Notes under the pieces: generated by a model
The model's input: the letters and a program-made list of their open reading frames with translations, nothing else
The model's database searches: none
What the model was told of the DNA's origin: nothing
DNA from: Streptomyces angustmyceticus
Lineage (GTDB): Bacteria > Actinomycetota > Actinomycetes > Streptomycetales > Streptomycetaceae
Reading direction: 5' to 3'
Assembly (NCBI RefSeq): GCF_019933235.1
Contig: NZ_CP082945.1
Coordinates: forward strand, 1,736,001 to 1,800,000
DNA: 64,000 bases
Program-made: the position numbers and the translations under genes
Shown: positions 8,122 to 17,023 of the stretch, one piece after another
Layout of the letters: each line of letters opens with the position of its first letter
Numbering within the stretch: the first letter of the stretch is position 1

Positions 8122-11100
8122 GTGCACGACGACCGACTGCTGGTGGAGGGGCGCCTGGAGCGAGCGCTGGGGCAGTTCATCCGGCCCGCGCGGTACGCGG
8201 CGCGGGTGCCGCTGCGGCTGGCCGTCTGGCACGCGCCGGCAATCGGGGGATCCCCTGCGCGCGGGGAATCGGGAACCGGGGAAACGGTGCCGGTGGGCGA
8301 GGCGCTGCGGGCCGCGTACGAGCCGTTCGCGCTCGGCGAGTCCTGGGGGCCGCCGTGGTCCACGAGCTGGTTCCGGCTGGCGGGCGAGGTGCCGCGGGAG
8401 TGGGCGGGGCGGCGGGTGGAGGCCGTCATCGACCCCGGCTTCACCGGTGACGGGCCCGGGTTCCAGGCCGAGGGCCTCGTCTACGACGCCGAGGGCGTAC
8501 CGGTCAAGGGGATCCATCCGCGCAACCGGCACGTCCCCGTGGGCGCGCCGGCGGTCGGCGGCGAGGAGGTCCGTCTGCTGCTGGAGGCCGCCGCGAACCC
8601 GGCGGTGCTGCGGGACTTCCGCCCCACCGGCCTCGGCGATGTGCGCACCGCTCCGCGCCGGCCGCTGTACCGCTTCGCCTCGGCGGACCTCGCGGTGCTC
8701 GACGAGACGGTGTGGCAGCTGGTCCTGGACATCGAGGTGCTGTCGGAGCTGATGCACGAGCTGCCCGCCGACGGCTCGCGCCGGCACGAGATCCTGCGGG
8801 CCCTGGAGGACATGCTCGACGCGCTCGACCTGCACGACGTCGGTGCCACCGCGGCCGCGGGGCGGGACGCGCTGGCGGACGTCCTGGGCCGCCCGGCCGC
8901 GGCCAGCGCCCATCGCGTCTCGGCCACCGGGCACGCCCATATCGACTCCGCCTGGCTGTGGCCGCTGCGCGAGACGGTGCGCAAGGCGTCCCGCACCTTC
9001 GCCAATGTCACCCAGCTGGCCCAGGAGTACCCGGAGGTGGTGTTCGCCTGCTCGCAGGCGCAGCAGTACGCCTGGGTCAAGGAGCACCAGCCGCACATCT
9101 GGGAGCGCATCAAGGAGGCCGTACGGAGCGGCAACTGGGCGCCGGTGGGCTCGATGTGGGTGGAGTCGGACGCCAACATGCCCGGCGGCGAGGCACTGGC
9201 CCGGCAGCTGGTGCACGGAAAGCGCTTCTTCCTGGAGGAGCTGGGCGTGGAGACCGAGGAGGTCTGGCTGCCGGACTCCTTCGGCTACACCGCCGCCTTC
9301 CCGCAGCTGGCGCGACTGGCCGGCGCGAAGTGGTTCCTCACCCAGAAGCTGTCGTGGAACCAGACCGACAAGATGCCGCACCACACCTTCTGGTGGGAGG
9401 GCATCGACGGCACCCGCGTCTTCACCCACTTCCCGCCGGTCGACACCTACAACTCCCGGCTGGCCGCGCCCGAACTCGCCCACGCCGAGCGCAACTTCGC
9501 CGACAAGGGCCGCGCCACCCGCTCCCTGGTGCCGTTCGGCTGGGGCGACGGCGGGGGCGGCCCGACCCGCGAGATGCTGGAGCGGGCCCGCCGGCTGCGC
9601 TCCCTGGAGGGCTCGCCGCGCGTCGCGATCGAGCCGCCGGCCCGGTTCTTCGAGGCCGCCCAGGCGGAGTACGGGGCGGCGGCGCCGGTCTGGTCCGGTG
9701 AGCTGTACCTCCAGTTCCACCGCGGCACCTACACCTCACAGGCGAAGACCAAGCAGGGCAACCGGCGCAGCGAACACCTGCTGCGCGAGGCCGAGTTGTG
9801 GGCCACCACGGCGGCGGTGCGGACGGGCGGCGGCTACGCCTACCCGTACGACGCCCTCGACCGCCTCTGGAAGACCGTGCTGCTGCACCAGTTCCACGAC
9901 ATCCTGCCCGGGTCGTCCATCGCCTGGGTCCACCGCGAGGCCCGTGACACGTACGCGGCGGTCGCGGCCGAGCTGACCGGGATCATCGAGACGGCGCTCG
10001 GGGCGCTGGCGGGCGGGGAGCCGGCGGCGGCCGGGGTGCCGACGGTGTTCAACGCCTCGCCCTACGACCGGGACGAGGTCGTGGCGCTGCCGGAGTCCGG
10101 GGCGGGCGGGCCCACCGAGGCCGCGGTGCACGTCCCGGCGCTGGGCTCGGCCGCGGTCCGCCCGGCCGCCCCGGACAGCGCCACCCCGCCGCCCCCGCCC
10201 GTACGGGCGGACACCGGCACCGGGGACACCGTCACGCTCGACAACGGGCTGCTGCGGGTGGTCGTCGACGCCGACGGCCTGCTGGCGTCGGTGCGTGATC
10301 TGCACGCCGGGCGGGAGGTGCTGGCGCCGGGCGCCCGCGGCAATCTGCTGCAACTGCACCCCGACCACCCCAACCAGTACGACGCCTGGGACCTCGACCG
10401 GCACTACCGCCGCCGGCACACCGATCTGACCGACGCCGAGTCCGTCGAGCTGGCCGCGGCCGGGCCGCTGTCCGCGACGGTCCGGGTGACCAGGGCGTTC
10501 GGCGCGTCCCGGATCACCCAGGAGCTGACCCTGCGGGCGGGCTCGCCCCGCCTCGACATCGCCTGCGACATCGACTGGCACGAGTCGGAGAAGGTCCTCA
10601 AGGCCGCCTTCGCGCTGGACGTGCACGCCGAGCGGTCCACCTCCGAGGTGCAGTTCGGGCACGTCCACCGCCCCACCCACACCAACACCAGCTGGGACGC
10701 GGCCCGTTTCGAGATCTGCGCGCACCGCTGGCTGCGGGTCGCCGAGCCCGGCTACGGGGTCGCCCTGCTCAACGACTCCACCTACGGCCACGACGTCACC
10801 CGCACCCCGCACCCCGAGGGCCTGGGCACGACGGTCCGGCTGACCCTGCTGCGCGCCCCGCACAGCCCCGACCCCGAGACCGACCAGGGCGGTCACCGTT
10901 TGCGCTACGCCCTGCTGCCGGGCGCCGGGACCGGCGAGGCGGTCGCCGAGGGGCTGGCGCTCAACCTGCCCCTGCGGACCGCCACCGCGCCGCCCGTCCC
11001 GCCACTGATCCGCGTCGACCACCCGGCCGTGACCGTCGAGTCGGTCAAGCTCGCCGAGGACCGCAGCGGCGATGTGGTGGTGCGGCTCTACGAGTCGCAG

Positions 11101-11283
11101 GGCGGCCGGGCGAGCGGCCTGCTCTCCCCCGGCTTCCCGGTCGCCCGGGTCACCGTGACCGACCTGCTGGAGCGGCCGTTGCACGAGGAGGAGAGCGGGC
11201 CGACCTCGGATGTGGCGGTGGAGCTGCGTCCGTTCCAGATCCTGACGCTCCGGCTGCGGCCGCAGCACCCGCCGGGGAGCTGA
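8122..11283 (+). CDS. Alpha-mannosidase, glycoside hydrolase family 38
   Basis: This 1053-aa protein with a GTG start 5 nt after GAGGAG has the full-length GH38 layout. An N-terminal beta domain comes first, then the catalytic (beta/alpha) domain with GHAHIDSAWLWP (about residues 270-282; His and Asp bind the metal), WVESDANMPGG, and LPDSFGYTAAFPQ carrying the nucleophile Asp (near residue 384). A helical region and a large C-terminal beta region complete it. No signal peptide is visible, so it is likely a cytoplasmic retaining enzyme that trims alpha-mannosides. An unusual Gly/Ser/Glu-rich insert near residues 40-57 is encoded by a palindrome-rich stretch at about 8241-8292. The gene stands alone, ending just before a GC-rich tandem repeat. 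Confidence 0.93.
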   Translation: MHDDRLLVEGRLERALGQFIRPARYAARVPLRLAVWHAPAIGGSPARGESGTGETVPVGEALRAAYEPFALGESWGPPWSTSWFRLAGEVPREWAGRRVEAVIDPGFTGDGPGFQAEGLVYDAEGVPVKGIHPRNRHVPVGAPAVGGEEVRLLLEAAANPAVLRDFRPTGLGDVRTAPRRPLYRFASADLAVLDETVWQLVLDIEVLSELMHELPADGSRRHEILRALEDMLDALDLHDVGATAAAGRDALADVLGRPAAASAHRVSATGHAHIDSAWLWPLRETVRKASRTFANVTQLAQEYPEVVFACSQAQQYAWVKEHQPHIWERIKEAVRSGNWAPVGSMWVESDANMPGGEALARQLVHGKRFFLEELGVETEEVWLPDSFGYTAAFPQLARLAGAKWFLTQKLSWNQTDKMPHHTFWWEGIDGTRVFTHFPPVDTYNSRLAAPELAHAERNFADKGRATRSLVPFGWGDGGGGPTREMLERARRLRSLEGSPRVAIEPPARFFEAAQAEYGAAAPVWSGELYLQFHRGTYTSQAKTKQGNRRSEHLLREAELWATTAAVRTGGGYAYPYDALDRLWKTVLLHQFHDILPGSSIAWVHREARDTYAAVAAELTGIIETALGALAGGEPAAAGVPTVFNASPYDRDEVVALPESGAGGPTEAAVHVPALGSAAVRPAAPDSATPPPPPVRADTGTGDTVTLDNGLLRVVVDADGLLASVRDLHAGREVLAPGARGNLLQLHPDHPNQYDAWDLDRHYRRRHTDLTDAESVELAAAGPLSATVRVTRAFGASRITQELTLRAGSPRLDIACDIDWHESEKVLKAAFALDVHAERSTSEVQFGHVHRPTHTNTSWDAARFEICAHRWLRVAEPGYGVALLNDSTYGHDVTRTPHPEGLGTTVRLTLLRAPHSPDPETDQGGHRLRYALLPGAGTGEAVAEGLALNLPLRTATAPPVPPLIRVDHPAVTVESVKLAEDRSGDVVVRLYESQGGRASGLLSPGFPVARVTVTDLLERPLHEEESGPTSDVAVELRPFQILTLRLRPQHPPGS

Positions 11284-11300
11284 ACCGGGCTCCGGGTCGG

Positions 11301-11398
11301 GCGGACCGGCCGGGCGGGCGGACCGGCCGGGCGGGCGGACCGGCCGGGCGGGCGGACCGGCCGGGCGGGCGGACCGGCCGGGCGGACCGGCCGGGCGG
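11301..11398. repeat. 17-bp tandem repeat between convergent genes
   Basis: The unit GCGGACCGGCCGGGCGG is repeated five times head to tail without a mismatch. A sixth copy overlaps the fifth by 4 bp, so the array ends at 11398. It fills nearly the whole gap between the mannosidase stop and the oxidase stop. Each unit contains the self-complementary core CCGG, so transcripts from either side could fold and terminate here. Confidence 0.9.
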
Positions 11399-11405
11399 GA
11401 GCACG

Positions 11406-13148
11406 TCAGATCCGGGGCACGTTCCGCAAGTTGGAGCGGGCCATCTGCAGCATCCGGCCGACGCCGCCGTCCAGGACGATCTTGCCGGCCGACAGCGCGA
11501 AGCCGGACACCATCTCCGCGCTGATCTTCGGCGGGATCGACAGGGCGTTGGGGTCGGTGACGACGTCGACCAGCGCCGGGCCCTTGTGCTTGAAGGCCTC
11601 GCGCAGGGCGCCGCGCAGGTGCTTGGGCTTCTCGACCCTGATGCCGTGGGCCCCGGCCGCGCGGGCGATGGCCGCGAAGTCCGGGTTCTTGTTGCCGGTG
11701 CCGTACGAGGGCAGGCCGGAGACCAGCATCTCCAGCTCCACCATGCCCAGCGAGGAGTTGTTGAACAGCACCACCTTCACCGGCAGGTCGTACTGGACCA
11801 GGGTGAGGAAGTCGCCCATCAGCATGGAGAACCCGCCGTCGCCCGACATCGAGACGACCTGGCGTCCGCGGTCGATGAACTGGGCGCCGATCGCCTGCGG
11901 CAGCGCGTTGGCCATCGAGCCGTGACTGAACGAACCGATCACCCGGCGGCGGCCGTTGGGGGTGAGGTAGCGGGCCGCCCAGACGTTGCACATGCCGGTG
12001 TCGACGGTGAAGACCGCGTCGTCGTCGGCCTCCTCGTCCAGGACCGAGGCCACGTACTCGGGGTGGATCGGCAGGTGCTTCTCGACCTTGCGGGTGTAGG
12101 CCTTGACCACGCCCTCCAGGGCGTCGGCGTGCTTCTTCAGCATCCGGTCCAGGAACCTGCGGTCCGTCTTCGGATTCACCTTGGGCATCACGCCGCGCAG
12201 CGTCTCGCGGACGTCGCCCCAGACGGCCAGGTCGAGTTTGGAGCGGCGGCCGAGGTGTTCGGGCCGGACGTCGACCTGCACGATCGTGACGTCGTCGGGC
12301 AGGAACGCCTCGTACGGGAAGTCCGTGCCGAGCAGGATCAGCAGGTCGCACTCGTGGGTGGCCTCGTACGCCGCGCCGTAGCCGAGCAGTCCGCTCATGC
12401 CGACGTCGTAGGGGTTGTCGTACTGGATCCATTCCTTGCCGCGCAGTGCGTGCCCGACCGGGGACTTCACCCGCTCGGCGAACTCCATGACCTCGGCGTG
12501 CGCCCCCGCCGTGCCGCTGCCGCAGAACAGCGTGACCTTGTCGGCCTCGTTGATCATCCGGGCCAGCGTGTCGATCTCGACGTCCCCGGGGCGGACCGAC
12601 GGGCGCGTGGTGACCAGGGCGTGTTCGACGGTGCGCTCGGGCGCCTGCTCGGCGGCGATGTCGCCGGGGAGGGAGACGACCGAGACCCCGCGCTGCCCGA
12701 TGGCGTGCTGGATCGCGGTCTGCAGCACCCGCGGCATCTGCTTGGTGCTGGAGATCAGTTCGCTGTAGTGGCTGCACTCGACGAACAGCCGGTCCGGGTG
12801 GGTCTCCTGGAAGTAGCTGGTGCCGATCTCGCTGGAGGGGATGTGGGAGGCCAGGGCGAGGACCGGGGCCATGGAGCGGTGGGCGTCGTAGAGGCCGTTG
12901 ATCAAGTGCAGGTTGCCGGGGCCGCAGGAGCCGGCGCAGGCCGCCAGCGAGCCGGTGAGCTGCGCCTCCGCCCCGGCGGCGAACGCGGCGACCTCTTCGT
13001 GGCGGACCTGGATCCAGTCGATCGCGGAGTTGCGGCGGATGGCGTCCACCACCGGGTTGAGGCTGTCGCCGACGACCCCGTAGAGCCGGCGCACCCCCGC
13101 GCGCACGAGGATGTCCACGAACTGCTCGGCCACGGTCTGCTTCGCCAT
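11406..13148 (-). CDS. poxB: Thiamine-pyrophosphate-dependent pyruvate oxidase-type enzyme
   Basis: This 580-aa protein has the three-domain ThDP fold of the PoxB/acetolactate synthase group. The N-terminal Pyr domain has the catalytic Glu in 'VRHEEVAAFAAGAEA' and the 'GSCGPGNLHLINGLYDAH' loop. A central domain follows ('GKEWIQYDNPYDVGMSGLLGY'). The C-terminal PP domain has the ThDP/Mg motif GDGGFSMLMGDFLT...NN. The context 'LRGKEWIQYDNPYDVGM' fits ubiquinone-dependent pyruvate dehydrogenase (PoxB), which oxidises pyruvate to acetate and CO2 and passes electrons to membrane quinones. The ATG at 13148 has GAAGGAG 10 nt upstream. It appears monocistronic. Acetolactate synthase is less likely because the central domain lacks the usual AHAS signature. 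Confidence 0.88.
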   Translation of the reverse strand: MAKQTVAEQFVDILVRAGVRRLYGVVGDSLNPVVDAIRRNSAIDWIQVRHEEVAAFAAGAEAQLTGSLAACAGSCGPGNLHLINGLYDAHRSMAPVLALASHIPSSEIGTSYFQETHPDRLFVECSHYSELISSTKQMPRVLQTAIQHAIGQRGVSVVSLPGDIAAEQAPERTVEHALVTTRPSVRPGDVEIDTLARMINEADKVTLFCGSGTAGAHAEVMEFAERVKSPVGHALRGKEWIQYDNPYDVGMSGLLGYGAAYEATHECDLLILLGTDFPYEAFLPDDVTIVQVDVRPEHLGRRSKLDLAVWGDVRETLRGVMPKVNPKTDRRFLDRMLKKHADALEGVVKAYTRKVEKHLPIHPEYVASVLDEEADDDAVFTVDTGMCNVWAARYLTPNGRRRVIGSFSHGSMANALPQAIGAQFIDRGRQVVSMSGDGGFSMLMGDFLTLVQYDLPVKVVLFNNSSLGMVELEMLVSGLPSYGTGNKNPDFAAIARAAGAHGIRVEKPKHLRGALREAFKHKGPALVDVVTDPNALSIPPKISAEMVSGFALSAGKIVLDGGVGRMLQMARSNLRNVPRI

Positions 13149-13289
13149 GTCGCTGTCGCTCCTTCGACGGGTGGGGGCTGCCCGCTGGGGCGGAGGGGGC
13201 TGCTCTCCCATGAACCCACGCGGTGCCGCGGCGCGCCTCCGCTGTGCGTCACCGCCCTCTGCGCACCCCGGCTCCCCGTGTGCCCGGCG

Positions 13290-14759
13290 CTACGACTCCC
13301 ACACCCCGACGGCCGTACGGTCCATCGCGTGCCCCTCGGCCCGTAGTTGCGAGGCGGCGAGGAACTCCACCAGACCCGGCGGCTCGGCGGCGGACCACCG
13401 CTCGGCCAGCCGGGCGGCGAGCGCGGCCTCGTCCCGCAGCGGCTCGGCGAGACCCGCGCTGCACAGCAGCAGCGTGTCCCCCGGACGGGCGAACGCCGTG
13501 CGGAAGAGGAACGGCTCGGGCCGCTCCGGGCCCTCGGCCGGCGCGTACGGGTCGTGCGCCGGCTCCGGGGCGGGACGCGGCAGTCCGCTGCCGGCGCCCG
13601 CCGTCGTGCCGGAGTCGTGGTCCGTCACGGCGGGCTCCAGGTCCTGCCAGGCCCCGTCGCGCAGCAGGAAGAGACCGCCCGCGCCGACGCCGAAGAACAC
13701 CCGGGTACGGCAGTCCGGGTCGGCGGGCACCAGCAGGCAGCGCAGCGCGGCCGGCTGCCACCGCGCGGGAACGTCCCGGGACCGCTCCGCCGGGGCGTCC
13801 CGCTCGGGCGCCCGGCCGCGGAGTTTGCCGTAGCTGCGGTCGGTGAGCCGCTGCAGCCCGGATTTGAGGGCGTCGCGACGCTCCGCCTTGATGTCCTCCG
13901 CCAGTCGGGTGTAGCTGCGGCCGATCGCGCCACCGATCCAGGTGCAGGCGTCCCGGGCGTCCCGGGCGGCACGGTGGGCGCCCCCGGCGGACGGCCTGCC
14001 GGTGGCGACGGCCACCAGGATCAGCGCGTGCCGGCCCGCCCCGAAGCGGGTGGTGAGCAGCGCGTCACGGCGTACCTCACCACGCACGCGGGCGCCCTCA
14101 CCGCGCTGCGAGGCGGCCCGCAGGGTCAGCGCGCCGTAGCAAGAGCCGTCGAGGGTGGTGTCGGGCACCGGATCGTCGAGAACCGCCGGGTCGGCTACGG
14201 GCAGTTCCCCCGGCTCGGCGGGTGGGGCGGGGTGGGCGGACCGGGCGGGGCCGGCCGGCCGGGCAGAGTCGGCCGGCTTGGTGGGCTCGGTCTGGTGGGT
14301 GGGCTCGGTCGGCTTGGTGGGCTCGGCCTCGGGGGAGGGACGGTCCGCGGCTCGACGGTCGGGAGACGGGCCGGGGGCCGAGCGGCGGTCCCGTGACGGG
14401 CGATCGGCGGAGGTCCCGCGCGTCCCGGGACCGGTGGACCGGAGCGGGATCGGTGGGGACGGCACGGGTGGGGAGGGCGCGGCCCTGCCCGGTGGCTTTC
14501 GCGGCGGCGGCTCGGCCTTACCGGAATCCGGGGGTGGGGGCGGAGCCGGGGGCTTCCGCGGTGTCGTACCGCCCCTCCGCGGCGCTCCCAGCGCCCGCAG
14601 CGCCGACGCGACCCGTTCGTCGAGGGTGTCCACGGCGTCGGACGGCCCGGCATCGCCCACCGCGCCGGGTGCCGGGGCGCCCTCTCCCGCGCCCTCGCCG
14701 CCGTACAACTGCCGCCACCAGTCGTCTTCGTGGCTCCGCGCGGCTCCCTGCTGATTCAT
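13290..14759 (-). CDS. PP2C-like protein with degenerate metal motifs
   Basis: This 489-aa protein has a long disordered Pro/Ser/Lys-rich N-terminal half (to about residue 230, with PTKPTEPT-type repeats), then a PP2C-like domain. Recognisable elements are 'SCYGALTLRAASQRGEGARVRGEVRRDALLTTRFGAG', 'CTWIGGAIGRSY', a lone 'DTLLLCSAGLAEPL' strand and the terminal 'DRTAVGVW'. In active PP2C enzymes the metal Asp lies in a DG(M)GG motif and in a final D(N/D)xT motif. Here the first reads VAVATGRPSAGG, so the Asp is missing, and the last is DRTA. It may be a pseudophosphatase or binding protein. The ATG follows a possible -10 (GACAAT) by 7 nt, so the mRNA may be leaderless. Confidence 0.72.
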   Translation of the reverse strand: MNQQGAARSHEDDWWRQLYGGEGAGEGAPAPGAVGDAGPSDAVDTLDERVASALRALGAPRRGGTTPRKPPAPPPPPDSGKAEPPPRKPPGRAAPSPPVPSPPIPLRSTGPGTRGTSADRPSRDRRSAPGPSPDRRAADRPSPEAEPTKPTEPTHQTEPTKPADSARPAGPARSAHPAPPAEPGELPVADPAVLDDPVPDTTLDGSCYGALTLRAASQRGEGARVRGEVRRDALLTTRFGAGRHALILVAVATGRPSAGGAHRAARDARDACTWIGGAIGRSYTRLAEDIKAERRDALKSGLQRLTDRSYGKLRGRAPERDAPAERSRDVPARWQPAALRCLLVPADPDCRTRVFFGVGAGGLFLLRDGAWQDLEPAVTDHDSGTTAGAGSGLPRPAPEPAHDPYAPAEGPERPEPFLFRTAFARPGDTLLLCSAGLAEPLRDEAALAARLAERWSAAEPPGLVEFLAASQLRAEGHAMDRTAVGVWES

Positions 14760-15244
14760 GGGCCGTATTGTCCCTGCGCGACCACGCCCGAAACAGGGCG
14801 CGAAAGAGCGTCCACCGGGCGGCCGGCCTCCTACGGGTGACCGGCCGCGGGACTTCAGCGGACCGCGCAGGTCATGGGTGGCCCGGTGGAGCGGACGACC
14901 GTGGACGTCAGCCGGTCCGGTCTTCGGCGTCGTCGGTTTGACGGGGTGAAACGGGAGGGGCGGGGCTGACGACGGCCCGTCCGACGGGGTTCCGGTCCGG
15001 CCGGCGGGCGCCCCTCCCGGCGGGCGGGAGCCCCTGGCCCGGCCAACGCCCCACCCCGGCCGCCGGCAAGCGCTTCCGGGCCGCTTCCGGCACGCTGGGC
15101 CCATGAGAGTGTGCAGCCTACGAGCCGTCACGGGGCGTGTGCCCGCCGGGTGTGAGGCCGGCACGTGAACGAGTGCGGCGAGCGGGCCGGCGGACGGCGC
15201 GTGCCGCCCCCGGGCGGGCGGGCCGGGCGTGACGGGACCGGCGC
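14760..15244. other. Divergent intergenic region
   Basis: This 485-bp stretch lies between the PP2C-like gene and the DUF456 gene and contains no gene I can support. A short inverted repeat (CTCCCG/CGGGAG) lies near 15018-15034. The promoters of both neighbours should be here. Confidence 0.45.
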
Positions 15245-15727
15245 ATGAGCGTGTGGCAGTTGGTCGCGGTCGGCCTGGTGATGCTGCTGGGGCTGCTCGG
15301 GGTGCTGGTACCGGGCATCCCCGGCCCGCTGATCGTCTGGGCCGCCGTGCTGTGGTGGACGCTGTCCGAGAAGTCCTCCCTCGCCTGGGTGGTGCTCATG
15401 GGCGCGACCGCCGTGCTGCTCCTCAACCAGACGCTGAAGTGGCTGCTGCCGGCCCGCAACCTGCGGGCCGCGGGCGCGCCGTACCGGGCGTTGTTCCTGG
15501 CGGGCGTGGCCGGCATCGTGGGGTTCTTCGTGATCCCGGTCATCGGAGGACCACTGTGCGCCGTCGGGGGCCTCTACCTGCTGGAACGCGTCCGACTCGG
15601 CAGCCACGGCGACGCCTGGGCCTCGGCCCGCACCGCCCTGCGCGCCATCGGCCTGAGCGTCCTGATCGAACTGTTCGCCTGCCTCCTGGTCGTCGGCGCC
15701 TGGACGGGCGCGGTGGCAGCGGGCTGA
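15245..15727 (+). CDS. DUF456 integral membrane protein
   Basis: This 160-aa protein is almost entirely hydrophobic, with about four to five TM segments. The N-terminal 'LLGLLGVLVPGIPGPLIVWAAVLWW' and the later Gly-rich 'GIVGFFVIPVIGGPLCAVGGLYLLE' are the DUF456 signatures. The length is normal for the family. The family has no established biochemical role; small glycine-zipper-like repeats suggest helix packing in the membrane. It appears monocistronic. The ATG at 15245 has only a weak upstream purine stretch (gggaccggcgc). Confidence 0.85.
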   Translation: MSVWQLVAVGLVMLLGLLGVLVPGIPGPLIVWAAVLWWTLSEKSSLAWVVLMGATAVLLLNQTLKWLLPARNLRAAGAPYRALFLAGVAGIVGFFVIPVIGGPLCAVGGLYLLERVRLGSHGDAWASARTALRAIGLSVLIELFACLLVVGAWTGAVAAG

Positions 15728-15768
15728 ATCCTCCCCCGTCCCGCCCCGGCACCGCCTCCTCCATCAGC

Positions 15769-15846
15769 TTCTTCATGACTGACAGACCGATTCTTCATGA
15801 CTGACGGGCCGAACATCCTTGATGCCCTTCTTCGATGCCCTTCTTC
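15769..15846. repeat. Two nested tandem duplications
   Basis: A 22-bp unit beginning TTCTTCATGACTGAC occupies 15769-15790 and again 15791-15812 with two mismatches. Just after it, GATGCCCTTCTTC is duplicated perfectly at 15821-15833 and 15834-15846. Both lie in the 209-bp gap before the EcsC-like gene and look like recent slippage events. Confidence 0.85.
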
Positions 15847-15936
15847 TTGCGGTTGGCGACTTGTTCCATTTGGCTCCCGCTCGGCCGGTCGAGTGGAAGA
15901 CTCGGTCGGGACGTGACGATCTGAGGAGTTCAAGGC

Positions 15937-16626
15937 ATGGCAACAGGTGCCCTCGACGGACCGGTTCCGGCAGCAGCCCCACGCGGGCAGCGCGTCCTCG
16001 ACCTCCTGGACAAGGCAATCGACGCCCAGAGCCCCCTGGTGCGCAAGAACATCGCCCGGGCCCGCCAGCGGAACCCGGAGGCGACACCGGCACAGGTGAT
16101 CCGCAATCTGGAGCGGATGTACGTCAGCGCCTTGACCGGGACGGGTGCTGCGGTGGGAGGAACTGCAGCCGCGCCCGGCGTCGGGACGGGAGTCGCGCTG
16201 GCGCTGTCGGCAGGCGAGGCCCTCTCATCTCTTGAACTGAGCGCCCTCTACGCGCTCTCGATCGCGGAAGTGCACGGCGTCCCCATCGACGAGCTCGAAC
16301 GCCGCCGAACGATCGTGATGGGAATCATGCTCGGCGGGACCGGCTCCACCACCATTACCAAGGTCGCCGAGCGTACGGGGCAACACTGGGGACGTCAGGT
16401 GGTCGCCAAGGTACCTGTCGAGATGTTGCGTCAGATCAACAAGATCCTGGGGAAGAACTTCGTCACGAAGTACGGAACCAAGCAGGGGATCATCGTGCTC
16501 GGCCGGGTGGCGCCGTTCGGTATCGGCGCTGTCATTGGCGGGGGCGCCAACGCCGCTCTCGCCACTCTGACCGTGCGGTCCGGCCGTCGCGCATTCGGCC
16601 CACCCCCGACGTCGTGGCATGGCTGA
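15937..16626 (+). CDS. EcsC-like membrane-associated protein
   Basis: This 229-aa protein has an ATG 8 nt after a GAGGAG site. Features matching the EcsC family are a Gly/Ala-rich amphipathic first segment ('TGTGAAVGGTAAAPGVGTGVALALSAGE'-like, about residues 69-95), a conserved helical block ('ALYALSIAEVHGVPIDELERRR') and a C-terminal 'GRVAPFGIGAVIGGGANAAL'. EcsC was named from the Bacillus ABC transporter locus ecsABC; its function is unclear. No ABC genes are adjacent here. There is no signal peptide; the glycine-rich helices suggest membrane association. The family name is from pattern recognition, so moderate confidence. Confidence 0.62.
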   Translation: MATGALDGPVPAAAPRGQRVLDLLDKAIDAQSPLVRKNIARARQRNPEATPAQVIRNLERMYVSALTGTGAAVGGTAAAPGVGTGVALALSAGEALSSLELSALYALSIAEVHGVPIDELERRRTIVMGIMLGGTGSTTITKVAERTGQHWGRQVVAKVPVEMLRQINKILGKNFVTKYGTKQGIIVLGRVAPFGIGAVIGGGANAALATLTVRSGRRAFGPPPTSWHG

Positions 16627-17023
16627 CACGGACCACACCGCCACCGTCCGACAGTTCGCACGGCTGTTCCTCGGCGCGCTGAAGGGTGTCGAGCAACCAG
16701 CCTCCGCCACCGGAGTCGGGTTCGGAGCGGATCGCGCCCCGGCTTGTCTCATCCCCGGTGCAGGCGTTCATTCGGCCGGGCTGGTGCGGGCTGGAACGAG
16801 CCGCTCGGTCGCTGATGAGGCAGTGGTCGCGGTGCGCCGGAACTCGCTCGGGTCGAACCACTCGCGCAGCGTGCAGACCAGCATCCAGTCCAACAGCCGG
16901 TCGAGCACCACCTGCTGGTTCAGCTTCCGCGAACCCGCTGCTGTGGAGGGGGGAGGAGCGGATCACTCCGTTCCTCCCCCGTCGCCGAGCGACGAGGGCC
17001 CGGGGCCCCCGCGCTCCGTCACC
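16627..17023. other. Convergent intergenic region
   Basis: This 397-bp region between the EcsC-like and rsgA stops holds no supported gene. Its right half carries the long hairpin described separately. An in-frame ATG at 16619 opens a short reading frame without codon bias or ribosome site and is not called. Confidence 0.45.
16949..16980. terminator. Perfect 14-bp hairpin, bidirectional terminator
   Basis: The arms GGGGGAGGAGCGGA and TCCGTTCCTCCCCC pair over 14 bp, with one G-T wobble, around the tetraloop TCAC. It lies between convergent genes and should stop transcription from both sides. There is no U-tract, as is usual in Streptomyces. Confidence 0.8.

Noticed and set aside
8241..8292. 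A type I-E CRISPR-like repeat (GC-rich core flanked by GGATC and GAATC)
   Set aside because: It occurs once, inside a coding sequence and in frame, without spacers, further repeats or cas genes.
9736..12777. A 1013-codon open frame on the minus strand opposite the alpha-mannosidase and oxidase
   Set aside because: It is a GC-bias shadow: Arg/Pro/Gly/Ala-rich with no recognisable domain, running opposite genes with clear families.
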